64,000 bases of DNA from Methylobacterium longum (GCF_022179385.1 NZ_BPQS01000028.1:1-64000); one strand, 5' to 3'; shown: positions 8,522 to 17,913, counted from the first letter of the stretch. Notes: generated by a model from the letters alone, not told the origin. A program made the numbers and translations.

Positions 8522-9874
8522 ATGCGGGCCGCGGGTCCGGCGAAACCCACGCATCGCCGCGTGCTGGCCCTGGCGCTGCCGATGACGCTCGCCAACGTCA
8601 CGACGCCGATGCTCGGCTTCGTCGGCGCGGCGGTGATCGGCCGGCTCGGCGACGCGGCGTTGCTCGGCGCGATCGCGCTGGGTGCCGTGATCTTCGATGC
8701 GATCTTCTGGTCCTTCGGCGCCCTGCGCATGGCGACGGCAGGGTTGACCGCCCAAGCGGTCGGCGCCCGGAACGGCGTGGAGATCGACCGCATCCTGGTC
8801 CGGGCGCTGGTGGCGGGCATCGGCATCGGGCTCGGCCTGATCGTCCTGCAATGGCCGGTCGCGCGGGCCGCCTTCGCGATCAGCGGGGCGAGCGAAGCCG
8901 TGATCACGGGCCTGTCGACCTATTTCCACATCCGCATCCTGTCGGCGCCGTTCGTTCTGGCGGGTTACGGCGTCCTCGGCTCGGTGCTGGGCCGCGGACG
9001 AACCGATCTCGGCTTGCTGCTGCAGGTGGCGATCAACCTGACCAACGTCGTCCTGACGCTCGTCCTCGTCCTGGGCCTCGACCTGGGACTGGCCGGCGCG
9101 GCGCTCGCCACGCTCTGTGCCGAGGCAATCGGTCTCGTGTTTGGTCTGATCGTGCTGTCACGCCTCGGATGTCGCCCCTTCCGGGTTCCCCTGCGCGACG
9201 TGCGCGATGCGGCTGCGATCCGCAGAACCCTGAGCGTCAACGGCGACGTGATCCTGCGCACGCTGGCGCTGATCACCGGCATCGTGCTGTTCTCGGCCCT
9301 CGGCGCCCGGCAGGGCGACGTCGTGCTGGCCGCCAATTCCGTCCTCTGGAATCTCTTCCTGATCGGCGGCTTCTTTCTGGACGGCTTCGCCACGGCGGCT
9401 GAGACCTTGTGCGGTCAGGCGGTAGGCGCCCGGGACGCCGAGGCCTTTCGGGCGACCTCGGCCTTGAGCCTGCGCTGGTGCCTGGGCTTCGGCCTCGGCG
9501 TCGGCCTGCTCTCCCTCGCCGGAGGCCAGGGCTTCATCGACTTCGTCACGACGAATGGGCCCGTCCGGGAGACCGCGCGAACCTACCTGCCGCTCGCTGC
9601 CCTGGCGCCGCTCGCCGCCGCGGCCCCGTTCGCGTATGACGGAATCTACATCGGTGCGACTTGGACGCGGCCGATGCGCGACCTGATGCTCTGTGCGCTG
9701 GCCGCCTACGGAGCGCTGCTCGCGCTCGTCCATCTCTTGGATCTCGGCAACACCGGCCTGTGGATCGCCTTTGTGGGCTTTCTCGGCGCCCGGGGCCTCG
9801 GCCAGGCCATCGCCTTTCCCGCCCTCGTCCGCCGTACCTTCCCGTCGACCGTCGCGGCTTTGCGGACGGGCTAG
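8522..9874 (+). CDS. MATE-family efflux transporter
   Basis: This 450-residue inner-membrane protein has about twelve hydrophobic helices in two similar halves, as expected for the multidrug and toxic compound extrusion (DinF/NorM type) family. Exchange of Na+ or H+ for organic cations or metabolites is the family role. Typical features are LALPMTLANVTTPMLGFV near the N-terminus and GFFLDGFATAAETLCGQAVG at the start of the second half. Its stop codon overlaps the stop of the convergent gene at 9871 (shared CTAG). The substrate cannot be predicted. Confidence 0.92.
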   Translation: MRAAGPAKPTHRRVLALALPMTLANVTTPMLGFVGAAVIGRLGDAALLGAIALGAVIFDAIFWSFGALRMATAGLTAQAVGARNGVEIDRILVRALVAGIGIGLGLIVLQWPVARAAFAISGASEAVITGLSTYFHIRILSAPFVLAGYGVLGSVLGRGRTDLGLLLQVAINLTNVVLTLVLVLGLDLGLAGAALATLCAEAIGLVFGLIVLSRLGCRPFRVPLRDVRDAAAIRRTLSVNGDVILRTLALITGIVLFSALGARQGDVVLAANSVLWNLFLIGGFFLDGFATAAETLCGQAVGARDAEAFRATSALSLRWCLGFGLGVGLLSLAGGQGFIDFVTTNGPVRETARTYLPLAALAPLAAAAPFAYDGIYIGATWTRPMRDLMLCALAAYGALLALVHLLDLGNTGLWIAFVGFLGARGLGQAIAFPALVRRTFPSTVAALRTG

Positions 9875-10212
9875 CGGGGATCCTTCCAGCCCGTCGCGGT
9901 GGCCGTCGGCGCCGCCCGTACCACCGTGCCGGTGGAGCGCGGCATGTCAGCGTCCGCGCGCCGCGGGTAGGAGCGCCGGACAGCGACCGGCCTGTACCGG
10001 TGACCGCGGCGGACGTGGCGGCGACCTCGCTCGGAGGAATTGCCCACGAAGCCGCCGACCACGGCTCCCGCCACCGCGCCGATCGGTCCCCCCACGAGGG
10101 CGCCCGCAACGGCTCCGGATCCGACGCCCAGGGTGGTCCGACTCTGTGCTGCGGCAACTTGCGGCACCGCCAGTACACCAACCAAGAAGAGAGCGGCCAG
10201 GACTTTGCGCAT
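9871..10212 (-). CDS. Small secreted glycine-zipper protein
   Basis: This 113-residue protein begins with a clear signal peptide (MRKVLAALFLVGVLAVPQ, likely cut after AAAQ). A glycine-zipper segment follows, GSGAVAGALVGGPIGAVAGA, then an Arg-rich tail. Such proteins sit in or on the envelope of many proteobacteria and their function is unknown. It is convergent with the MATE exporter and shares four bases with it. Confidence 0.75.
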   Translation of the reverse strand: MRKVLAALFLVGVLAVPQVAAAQSRTTLGVGSGAVAGALVGGPIGAVAGAVVGGFVGNSSERGRRHVRRGHRYRPVAVRRSYPRRADADMPRSTGTVVRAAPTATATGWKDPR

Positions 10213-10425
10213 GCCAACAATCCAAGATGAGCAAATTGATTTGACCGGCCTTCAAGCCGGAGATCGTGACGAAATCGCGACAAATCCAAGTGCAAGTACG
10301 GACCGTGTCAAATGCCCGCCGGACTCTCAGGAACCTTGGCGGGGAGACGTGGCTTGCGCGGCCGGCTGCGGTAGGGTGCACCGCAACGACGATCGGCCGC
10401 GCGCGGCCGCATGAGGGAGAAGTCC

Positions 10426-11319
10426 GTGGCCACGACGATGGACCTGCGCCTGCGCCGGAGCGTGCTCTACATGCCGGGATCCAACCAGCGCGCCCTCGAC
10501 AAGGCCAAGACTCTGCCGGTCGACAGCATCATCCTCGATCTGGAGGACGCTGTCGGGCCGGAGGAGAAGGAGATCGCGCGCGACCAGGTCTGCGCGGCGG
10601 TCACCAGCGGAGCCTACGGCAGCCGCGAGTTGATCATCCGCGTCAACGCTCCGCAGACCCCCTGGGGCGAAGCCGACCTGCACGCGGCGATCCAGGCCAA
10701 GCCCGACGCGATCCTGATGCCGAAGGTGTCGTCCCCCGCCGTGCTGGAGAGCATCGCCGACCGGCTCGAATCCCTGGACGCCCCCGAAGGGATCGCGATC
10801 TGGGCGATGATCGAGACCCCGGCCTCGATCCTCAACATCCAGGAGATCGCCCGCGCCAAGCGCGACCCGCGCAACCGCCTGACCTGTCTGGTCCTGGGAA
10901 CCAACGATCTCGCCAAGGATACCTGGGCGAAGATCGTACCCGGCCGCGTGCCGATGCTACCCTGGATCATGATGGCGCTCGCCGCCGCCCGGGCCGAGGG
11001 CCTGGCGATCCTCGACGGCGTCTATAACGACATCGCCGACACGGAGGGCTGCCGCGACGAATGCCGGCAGGCCCGCGACCTCGGCTTCGACGGCAAGACG
11101 CTGATCCACCCCACGCAGCTGGAGCCGGCCAATTCGTCCTTCGCACCCACCGAGGAAGAGGTCCGACGCGCGAAGCTGGTGCTGGAGGCTTTCGAGCGCC
11201 CGGAATACGCCAAGCGCGGCGCCATCAAGCTCGAGGGTCGCCTCTACGAGCGGCAGCACCTCGGCGTGAATCGGCGCGCGGTAACCTGGGCCGAGGCGAT
11301 CAAGGCGAAGGGCTTCTGA
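10426..11319 (+). CDS. CoA ester lyase of the HpcH/HpaI-CitE family
   Basis: This roughly 297-residue protein is a TIM-barrel lyase related to citrate lyase beta subunit, malyl-CoA lyase and malyl-CoA thioesterase. Motifs include RRSVLYMPGSN, the metal-site region DLEDAVGPEEK, IETPASILN, LVLGTNDLAKD and DGKTLIHPTQ. It probably cleaves or hydrolyses a (methyl)malyl-CoA-type thioester, linking to C1 assimilation or C2/C3 acyl-CoA metabolism; the exact substrate cannot be read from sequence. Start candidates are ATG 10411, GTG 10426 and ATG 10438; GTG sits best behind AGGGAGAAG. Confidence 0.87.
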   Translation: MATTMDLRLRRSVLYMPGSNQRALDKAKTLPVDSIILDLEDAVGPEEKEIARDQVCAAVTSGAYGSRELIIRVNAPQTPWGEADLHAAIQAKPDAILMPKVSSPAVLESIADRLESLDAPEGIAIWAMIETPASILNIQEIARAKRDPRNRLTCLVLGTNDLAKDTWAKIVPGRVPMLPWIMMALAAARAEGLAILDGVYNDIADTEGCRDECRQARDLGFDGKTLIHPTQLEPANSSFAPTEEEVRRAKLVLEAFERPEYAKRGAIKLEGRLYERQHLGVNRRAVTWAEAIKAKGF

Positions 11320-11399
11320 CCCGATCTGCACCGCCGGCTCCGCGCGCGGCGCGGCGGGATCCAGCAGCGCCGGGCGCTGCGGCATCGCGCGGCTCGGGA

Positions 11400-11699
11400 T
11401 CACTCCGCGACGTTCGACGGCGCGGGCCTCCCTGAGCCGGCGGGCGCGAACCGCGTCCGCTGCGTCCGCGGATCCCGCGCCGTCACCGCCAGGTGCCCCG
11501 TCTCCTCAAGCCCCGCCAGCGCGCGCAGCACCAGCGCGTGCTCCACCCCGAAGGTGCTGGCGAAGGCGCGGCTGTCGCCCGGCAGGCCGAGGTCCAGTGC
11601 CGCCAGGAGGCCCGCCGCCAACGGATCGAGGCCGGGTCGGGCGGCCGTGACCCGGTCGAGGGCGGCGATGAACGACGCTTCGTCGGGCGTCGCGCTCAC
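11400..11699 (-). CDS. fdh4B: Small protein coupled to the molybdopterin oxidoreductase (FDH4 B-like)
   Basis: This 99-residue protein contains no cofactor motif. The middle part, AFASTFGVEHALVLRALAGLEETGHLAV, resembles a winged-helix fold, although nothing proves DNA binding. Its GTG start overlaps the stop of the upstream oxidoreductase (GTGA), so the two are translationally coupled. M. extorquens FDH4 is described as a two-gene formate dehydrogenase with a large molybdopterin subunit and a small novel protein; position and size fit that B component. The symbol is given by this analogy. Confidence 0.66.
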   Translation of the reverse strand: MSATPDEASFIAALDRVTAARPGLDPLAAGLLAALDLGLPGDSRAFASTFGVEHALVLRALAGLEETGHLAVTARDPRTQRTRFAPAGSGRPAPSNVAE

Positions 11700-13993
11700 G
11701 CCGCCGCACGCGCCTGCAGGGTCACCAGCACCGACTTGGAGGTCGGCGTGTCGCTCTTCTCGCCGAAGGTCGAGAGTGGGACGAGCACGTTCAGCTCGGG
11801 ATAGTATCCCGCCAGGGCGCCGCGCGGCATGTCGAAGGGCACGAGGCGGAAATCTTCCGCCCGCCGGACGATGCCGTCGTCGTGCGTGCCGACGATGTCG
11901 ACCCGCTCGCCGAGCTTGCCCCGGATCTCCGCGAGGTCGTCCGGATGGGCGAAGAGCACGCGGCGCTCGCCGTACACGCCACGGTAGCGGTCATCCAGGC
12001 CGTAGATCGTGGTGTTGTACTGGTCGTGGCTGCGGAAGGTCTGCAGCACGAAGGTGTCCTTGGACCTCGTCGCGATCTGGTGCTCGGTCTGGTGCGGCAG
12101 GGCATCGGCGGAGAAGTTGGCCAGCCCCGTGGCGGTCTCGAACACCCGCTCGGCGGCGAGGTTGCGCAGCATGAAGCCGCGCGGCTTGCGCACCCGCGTA
12201 TTGTAGCCGGTAAAGCCCGGGATCGTAGCGGCGATCGCCTCGCGGATCCGGTCGTAATCGGCCGCGAATCCGGCCCAGTCGATGGCCGAGCCGCCGACGG
12301 TCGCCCGCGCCATGCCGGCGATGATGGCGATCTCGGAGCGCAACTCCTTCGAGGCCGGCTTGTTGATGCCGCCCGACCCGTGGACCATGCTCATCGAATC
12401 CTCGACGGTGACGATCTGGACCTTGCCGTCGGCGTTGCGGTCGATCTCGGTACGGCCGAGGCAGGGCAGCAGGTAACCGACCGCGCCGGGCACGAGATGG
12501 GCGTGGTTGAGCTTGGTGGCGACATGCACGGTGAGCTGGCAGGAGGCCAGGGCTTGGGCGACCACCGCCGTGTCGGGCGTCGCGCGCAGGAAGTTGCCGC
12601 CGAGCCCGATGAACGCCTTGGATTGCCCGTCCCGCATGGCCCGGATCGCCGCCAGGACGTTGTGACCGTGCCGGCGCGGCATCGCGAGGCCGAAATGCTG
12701 CTCCAGCGCGTCCAGGAAGGACGCGGCGGGGCGCTCGTTGATGCCGACCGTCCGGTCGCCCTGCACGTTGGAATGGCCGCGCACCGGGCAGAGTCCCGCA
12801 CCTGGTCGGCCGATATGGCCGCGCAGGAACAGGAGGTTGGCAATCTCCCGGATCGTCGCCACGGAGTGGCGGTGCTGGGTCACGCCCATGGCCCAGGTGG
12901 CGATGACCCGCTGCGCCCCGAGATAGACGTCCGCCATGGCGGCGATCTCGTCCATCGTCAGGCCGGACTGGTCGAGGATCGCATCCCAGGTCGTCGCCTC
13001 GACCGCCGCGCGATAGGCTTCGAGCCCGGCGGTGTGATGCTCTAGGAACGCGCGGTCGAGAACGGAGGGACGGCCAGCGGCGCGCGCCTCCGTGTCGCGG
13101 GCGAAGACGATCTTGGCGATGCCGCGGAAGGCCGCCATGTCGCCGCCCGAGCGCGGCTGCAGGTAGTGGCTGGCGATGGGCCGGCTCGAACCACGCAGCA
13201 TCTCGACGGTGTTCTGCGGATCGGCGAACCGCTCCAGGCCACGCTCGCGCACCGGATTCAACACCACGACCTGAGCGCCGCGCTCGGCCGCCCGGCGTAG
13301 GTCTCCGAGCATGCGCGGATGGTTGGTCCCGGGATTTTGACCGACGCAGAAGATCGCGTCCGCCTTCTCGAAATCCTCCAGCAGGACCGTGCCCTTGCCG
13401 ATGCCGATCGCATCGATCAGCGCGACGCCGCTGGCCTCGTGGCACATGTTCGAGCAGTCGGGGAAGTTGTTGGTCCCGTAGGCGCGGGCGAAGAGCTGGT
13501 AGAGGTAGGCCGCCTCGTTGGAGGCGCGTCCCGACGTGTAGAACTCCGCCTGGTCGGGATGGTCGAGCCCGCGCAGGGTCGCGCCGATCTCCGCGAAGGC
13601 CTCGTCCCAGCCCACGGGCAGGTAGCGGTCGCTCGCCGCGTCGTAGCGCATCGGATGCGTCAGGCGGCCCTGGCCCTCGAGGGTGTAGTCGCTCCAGGTC
13701 CGCAGCTCACTCAGCGTGTGCTTCGCGAAGAAGGCCGGCGGCGTGCGCTTGTCGGTCGCCTCCCAGGAGACCGCCTTCACGCCGTTCTCGCAGAACTCGA
13801 AGGATGAGCCGTGCTCCGGGTCGCCCCAGGCGCAACCGGGGCAATCGAACCCGTCGGGCTGGTTGGCCTTGAGCAGCGCGCGGGCGCCGGTGAGCGGCGC
13901 GCGGCTGCCGAACAGGTGCTTGCCGCAACTCTTCAGAGCACCCCAACCGCCGGCGGCGGACGAGCGCTTTGAAGCCCCGTCAGACTGGGCCAT
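11696..13993 (-). CDS. fdh4A: FdhF/YdeP-family molybdopterin oxidoreductase (FDH4-like formate dehydrogenase)
   Basis: This 765-residue cytoplasmic oxidoreductase belongs to the bis-MGD (DMSO reductase) superfamily, FdhF/YdeP branch. The N-terminal Cys cluster CPGCAWGDP plus FCENG may hold an Fe-S cluster. Further blocks are SGRASNEAAYLYQLFAR, CVGQNPGTNHPRM, GHIGRPGAGLCPVRGHSNVQ and HDQYNTTIYGLDDRYRG in the C-terminal cofactor domain. There is no Tat signal. In methylotrophs FDH4 oxidises formate to CO2 for energy; an acid-stress YdeP role is the alternative. The GTGA overlap with the small downstream gene supports the FDH4 reading. Confidence 0.85.
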   Translation of the reverse strand: MAQSDGASKRSSAAGGWGALKSCGKHLFGSRAPLTGARALLKANQPDGFDCPGCAWGDPEHGSSFEFCENGVKAVSWEATDKRTPPAFFAKHTLSELRTWSDYTLEGQGRLTHPMRYDAASDRYLPVGWDEAFAEIGATLRGLDHPDQAEFYTSGRASNEAAYLYQLFARAYGTNNFPDCSNMCHEASGVALIDAIGIGKGTVLLEDFEKADAIFCVGQNPGTNHPRMLGDLRRAAERGAQVVVLNPVRERGLERFADPQNTVEMLRGSSRPIASHYLQPRSGGDMAAFRGIAKIVFARDTEARAAGRPSVLDRAFLEHHTAGLEAYRAAVEATTWDAILDQSGLTMDEIAAMADVYLGAQRVIATWAMGVTQHRHSVATIREIANLLFLRGHIGRPGAGLCPVRGHSNVQGDRTVGINERPAASFLDALEQHFGLAMPRRHGHNVLAAIRAMRDGQSKAFIGLGGNFLRATPDTAVVAQALASCQLTVHVATKLNHAHLVPGAVGYLLPCLGRTEIDRNADGKVQIVTVEDSMSMVHGSGGINKPASKELRSEIAIIAGMARATVGGSAIDWAGFAADYDRIREAIAATIPGFTGYNTRVRKPRGFMLRNLAAERVFETATGLANFSADALPHQTEHQIATRSKDTFVLQTFRSHDQYNTTIYGLDDRYRGVYGERRVLFAHPDDLAEIRGKLGERVDIVGTHDDGIVRRAEDFRLVPFDMPRGALAGYYPELNVLVPLSTFGEKSDTPTSKSVLVTLQARAAA

Positions 13994-14221
13994 GAATTGT
14001 CCTGGACATGATGACGCGAAGGCTCTCGCAGCCGCGAGATAAGCGTCTCCGCAACCGCCTCACAATGGCGTGCGCGCGCAGGCCCCTCATGCACGACGCA
14101 CAGGCTAAGCGCCCGCTCCGCAAAGCCTTTCTAAACTGACACCCGGAGGATCGCCGGAGGGGCACACAGCCCCGTCGACGTTGGGCGCGCGGCCGGGCCG
14201 ATGCGATCGGCTCAGGCCCGA

Positions 14222-15298
14222 TCAGCCGCCGCGGGCGAGGTCCGCCGCCTCTCGGCCGACGGCCTGCCGAAGCGTGGCGATCCCCTCCGCCCTCATGCGC
14301 TTCAGGAGCCCGGCCTTGATACGGCCGACGATCCCCGGACCCTCGTAGACCAGCGCCGAGTAGAGCTGCACGAGGCTCGCTCCGGCGAGGATCTTGGTCC
14401 AGGCGGCGTCGGCCGAATCGACGCCGCCGACGCCGATCAGGGGGAGGTCGTCACCGACGCGCAGCCGGGTCTGGGCCAGCATCCGGGTCGCCGGCCCGAA
14501 GAGTGGCCGCCCCGACAGGCCACCGGTTTCCCGGGCAAGCGTCCCCTCAACCAGACTCGCCGGCCGTGCCACGGTGGTGTTGGACACGACGAGCGCCTGG
14601 ACTCCGCGGCGGCGTGCCGTGGCGCAGATCGCATCGAGGGCATCCAGCGCCATGTCGGGTGCGATCTTCAGGAGGATCGCCGCCGCCGCGCCCGACGCGT
14701 CGCGGGCCTCAACCGTCCTGGCGAGCAACTCGTCCAGGAACGCCTCGCCCTGCAGGTCCCGCAGCCCCGGCGTGTTGGGGGAGGAGACGTTGACGGTCAC
14801 GAAATCCGCCAGCGGCGCCAGCGCCCGGGTGCAGGCAGCGTAGTCGGCGAGGCGATCGACGGCTTCCTTGTTGGCGCCGATGTTGACGCCGACGATCCCG
14901 GCCCGCCCGGCCCGGGCGCGTAGCCGCGCGGCGACGACGTCCAGACCCTCGCTGTTGAGGCCGTAGCGGTTGATCACCGCCCGGTCCGCGGTCAGCCGGA
15001 ACACCCGCGGCCGCGGGTTGCCGGGCTGCGGGCGCGGCACCACGCCACCCACCTCGACGAAACCGAAGCCGAGGCCGAGCAGCGCGTCCGGCACGCGCGC
15101 GCCCTTGTCGAAACCGGCGGCGAGGCCGACCGGGTTGGGGAAGCGGCGGCCGAGCACGTCGACGGCGAGGTGCGGATCATCCACCTGAGGCGCGCGACGG
15201 GGCATCGCCGCGAGGGCCCGCAGGGTCAGGTCGTGCGCGCGCTCGGCGTCGAGCCGGTGCAGCAACGGTCGGACGAGGGGGAAGGCGCGGTCGATCAT
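14222..15298 (-). CDS. pyrD: Dihydroorotate dehydrogenase (quinone), class 2
   Basis: This 358-residue FMN enzyme oxidises dihydroorotate to orotate in pyrimidine synthesis and passes electrons to quinone at the inner membrane. The amphipathic N-terminal helix MIDRAFPLVRPLLHRLDAE is typical of class 2. Motifs include NPVGLAAGFDKGA, NRYGLNSEG, VNVSSPNTPGLRDLQ (with the catalytic serine), and LIGVGGVDSADAA with VQLYSALVYEGP for FMN phosphate. Its ATG overlaps the stop of the DUF952 gene upstream (ATGA), so they are coupled. carA and carB of the same pathway lie elsewhere in this window. Confidence 0.96.
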   Translation of the reverse strand: MIDRAFPLVRPLLHRLDAERAHDLTLRALAAMPRRAPQVDDPHLAVDVLGRRFPNPVGLAAGFDKGARVPDALLGLGFGFVEVGGVVPRPQPGNPRPRVFRLTADRAVINRYGLNSEGLDVVAARLRARAGRAGIVGVNIGANKEAVDRLADYAACTRALAPLADFVTVNVSSPNTPGLRDLQGEAFLDELLARTVEARDASGAAAAILLKIAPDMALDALDAICATARRRGVQALVVSNTTVARPASLVEGTLARETGGLSGRPLFGPATRMLAQTRLRVGDDLPLIGVGGVDSADAAWTKILAGASLVQLYSALVYEGPGIVGRIKAGLLKRMRAEGIATLRQAVGREAADLARGG

Positions 15299-15645
15299 GG
15301 CGTACCCAAACCGGCCGGAAAGACGTGGCGGCCGTCCGCGCCCAACGGCAGCGCCATCACCGAACGGACCGCGTCGAGGGACAGCACACCGTAGAGGTGC
15401 GGGAACAGATCGCCGCCCCGGGAGGGCTCGTAGCGAAGACAGTCCCCGAGGGCGTTGGCCTCGACGGTGACGAGCAGCAGGTCGGCCTGCCCGGCGAAGT
15501 GGCGCGCCGCCGTCTCGGCCACCTGGGCGGCCGTGGAGAAGTGGATGAAGCCGTCCTCGCGGTCGACCGGCGCCCCGGCGAACCGGCCTGCAGCCTCCGC
15601 CTCCCGCCACAGCGCGCGCGGACAGATCTTGTAGATGAGCGGCAT
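15295..15645 (-). CDS. DUF952 domain protein
   Basis: This 116-residue protein starts MPLIYKICPRALW and contains DREDGFIHFSTAAQVAETA and the C-terminal part with LFPHLYGVLSLDAV. These are hallmarks of the DUF952 family, a fold related to ADP-ribosyl-transferring enzymes; its function is not established. It is translationally coupled to pyrD by an ATGA overlap, a pairing seen in other alphaproteobacteria to my knowledge. The ATG at 15645 is used; an upstream in-frame ATG at 15735 is less likely. Confidence 0.85.
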   Translation of the reverse strand: MPLIYKICPRALWREAEAAGRFAGAPVDREDGFIHFSTAAQVAETAARHFAGQADLLLVTVEANALGDCLRYEPSRGGDLFPHLYGVLSLDAVRSVMALPLGADGRHVFPAGLGTP

Positions 15646-15961
15646 CGAAGCTCCCTGGACACGGCCGCGTCGATAGTGGCGCCTCGGGTTGGCGGCAACA
15701 CCTGGATTCGGGACGCATTCGAGGAACGATTGCATTCTGCGCGCTGTAGTTCTACTTTCCTACGACGAGGCTGAGCGTCACAGTGCCAGGCCCGAATTGG
15801 GACGCCGGATCGGGGTTCTGCCGCATCTGGTGACTACACCTGTATCCCGCGGGTGCCGACCATGACCGGCGGGAAGATCGTCCCACTGCCTCCGTAACGG
15901 CCGGGTTCCGGCTGATGCGACGGGGGTTCCGGCCCGCTCAAGGTGAGCCTCCGAGCCCGAC
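15646..15961. other. Intergenic region, no gene seen
   Basis: This divergent region of about 316 bases separates the DUF952-pyrD pair from the S24 repressor-like gene and must carry both promoters. A short imperfect dyad (GTAGTTCTAC, 15746-15755) is the only structure noticed. I see no convincing ORF, RNA or terminator. Confidence 0.5.
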
Positions 15962-16594
15962 ATGCTGTCGCACGAGCAGATCTGGAACGCCATCGACCGG
16001 CTCGCCGAGCGTCACGGCTACTCGGCCTCGGGACTGGCACGCCGCGCCGGCCTGGACGCGACGAGCTTCAACCGCTCGAAGCGCGTCGGCGCCGACGGGC
16101 GCAAACGCTGGCCCTCGACGGAATCGGTCTCGAAGGTGTTGGCTGCGACTGGATCCAGCTTGGACGAGTTCCTGCGCCTCATCGAGGCCCGCGAGATCCC
16201 CGCCCGGACCATGGTGCCGCTGATCGGTCTCACCCAGGCCGGTGCCGGTCGCCTGTTCAACGACGAGGGCATGCCCACCGGCGGTGCGGGCTGGGAGGAG
16301 ATCGAGTTCCCGGACCTCGGCGAGGAGCGTGCCTTCGCGCTGGAGATCCAGGGCGATTCCATGCTGCCGCTGTTCCGGGACGGCGATGTTCTGATCGTGT
16401 CGCCCACCGCCGGCGTGCGCAAGGGCGACCGCGTTGTCGTCCGCCTTCACGGCGGCGAGGTCCTGGCCAAGGAACTGAGACGCCGGACCGCCCGCACCGT
16501 CGAGCTCGCCTCGCTCAACCCAGAGCACGAGGATCGCACCCTGAATCTCGGCGAGGTCGCCTGGATGGCTCGGGTCATGTGGGTGCGCCAGTAG
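15962..16594 (+). CDS. S24-family (LexA/CI-like) helix-turn-helix regulator
   Basis: This 210-residue protein has an N-terminal helix-turn-helix (about residues 5-70, including YSASGLARRAGLDATSFNRS) and a C-terminal S24 peptidase fold. The nucleophile serine is in GDSMLPLF and the general-base lysine in VLAKEL, so the Ser-Lys dyad is intact. A possible self-cleavage Ala-Gly sits in the linker TQAGAG. Phage CI-like repressors and chromosomal stress regulators share this layout. No phage genes adjoin it, and its targets are unknown. A histidine kinase gene follows 105 bases later. Confidence 0.88.
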   Translation: MLSHEQIWNAIDRLAERHGYSASGLARRAGLDATSFNRSKRVGADGRKRWPSTESVSKVLAATGSSLDEFLRLIEAREIPARTMVPLIGLTQAGAGRLFNDEGMPTGGAGWEEIEFPDLGEERAFALEIQGDSMLPLFRDGDVLIVSPTAGVRKGDRVVVRLHGGEVLAKELRRRTARTVELASLNPEHEDRTLNLGEVAWMARVMWVRQ

Positions 16595-16699
16595 ACCATC
16601 CCCGGATCCGCGTTCCGGGCCCCGTCTTGGCCGGACGGCCGTTCGTCGCTATCGAGGGCGCGTCGCGGGCCTTCCGCATCCGCTGAGCGCGAACGCAGC

Positions 16700-17797
16700 A
16701 TGGCGCAACCCGGCACGGGTCACGGTTCGGACGACGACGTGCCCCTTTCGGAGGAGGCTCGCGCGCTCCTCGATGCGTTGCCGACGCCGAGCCTGCTCTT
16801 CGACGAGGGAGGCCGGGTTCTGCACGCCAATCCCGCCCTCGAGCGCCTCTGCGGGCGTCCGGCGGCGTGGCTCAGGGAGCATGGCCTCGATCCGATGCTG
16901 GCCAGCCGCGCGCCCGCGCCGGATCCGGCCCAGGACGCCATCCAGGAGTTCCCGGCGCTGCGCGCGGACGGGACGAGCTTCTGGGCCAGTCTGACGGTGG
17001 CCCCGCTGCCGACCACCCCCTTCCGGATCGGCCAGATCCTCGACGTCACGGCACGACGGGAGGCGGAGGGCGCGCTCGCCCTGTCCCGCCAGCGCGAGGC
17101 GCTGGGCCTGCTGACCAACAGCGTGGCTCACGAATTCAACAACTTCCTCCAGATCCTCATCGGCTACATCGACGGCCTGAAGCGTCGGTTGGGCGACCGC
17201 CCGGAGCCGTTCATCCAGCGCGCGATATCGCGATCGGCCGATGCCACCGAGCGGGCTGCCATCCTGACGCGCCACCTCCTGGCCTATTCCCGGCGGATCG
17301 CGCCCGAGGTCCGCGCCGTCGATCTCGACGTGATCGTGGCCGACCTGGCCGGGCGCCTCGCCCCCGATTTGCCGGCCGCGATCCGACTGAACGTGGCTCG
17401 GACACCCGGCCTGCCGCCCGCGATCAGCAACCCGACTCAGATCGAGTTCGCCCTGCGTCACTTGGTCGCGAACGCCTGCGAGGCGATGCCGGCTGGTGGC
17501 ACTCTGACGTTGTCGACCTTCCGGATCGAGCCCGGCGATCGGATGATGCAGCAGCCCGGCGACGGCATCGTGGGGATTGCGGTGAGCGATACGGGCCAGG
17601 GCATGTCGCCCGAGATGCTGACCCGGGCCCTCGCACCCTTCCAGACCAGCCACGAGGCCGGCCGCGGCGCGGGCCTCGCGATCGTTCACGGTCTGATGAA
17701 GCGCCAGAACGGCACCATCACCGTCGACAGCCGATCCGGGGAGGGCACCCAGGTGCGGTTGTCGTTTCCCGCCGCGCCCGAGCGGGCGCTGCACTGA
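16700..17797 (+). CDS. PAS-domain sensor histidine kinase, soluble
   Basis: This 365-residue kinase lacks membrane segments. A PAS domain spans about residues 22-120. The dimerisation/phosphoacceptor segment SVAHEFNNFLQ has its histidine near residue 144. The ATP-binding domain shows N box NACEAMPAGG, G1 DTGQGMSPEM and G2 GRGAGLAIVHGL. The HEFNN form of the H box is common in alphaproteobacterial stress and NtrB-like kinases. No response regulator gene is adjacent, so it is an orphan kinase whose partner must lie elsewhere. The signal is unknown. Confidence 0.88.
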   Translation: MAQPGTGHGSDDDVPLSEEARALLDALPTPSLLFDEGGRVLHANPALERLCGRPAAWLREHGLDPMLASRAPAPDPAQDAIQEFPALRADGTSFWASLTVAPLPTTPFRIGQILDVTARREAEGALALSRQREALGLLTNSVAHEFNNFLQILIGYIDGLKRRLGDRPEPFIQRAISRSADATERAAILTRHLLAYSRRIAPEVRAVDLDVIVADLAGRLAPDLPAAIRLNVARTPGLPPAISNPTQIEFALRHLVANACEAMPAGGTLTLSTFRIEPGDRMMQQPGDGIVGIAVSDTGQGMSPEMLTRALAPFQTSHEAGRGAGLAIVHGLMKRQNGTITVDSRSGEGTQVRLSFPAAPERALH

Positions 17798-17913
17798 CGG
17801 GCGGAAAACTGCCATCGCGCCGTCGTGGGGCAGGACTAAAACGCGGGCCCAGCCGTTCCCATATTGTCACTGGCGCTCAGCGCCATCCAGTTCTCGTCCT
17901 CAGAGGCGTGTCT

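Noticed and set aside
15962..17797. Prophage remnant around the S24 repressor-like gene
   Set aside because: Neighbours are pyrD, a histidine kinase and a Tim44-like gene, with no phage structural or integration genes.
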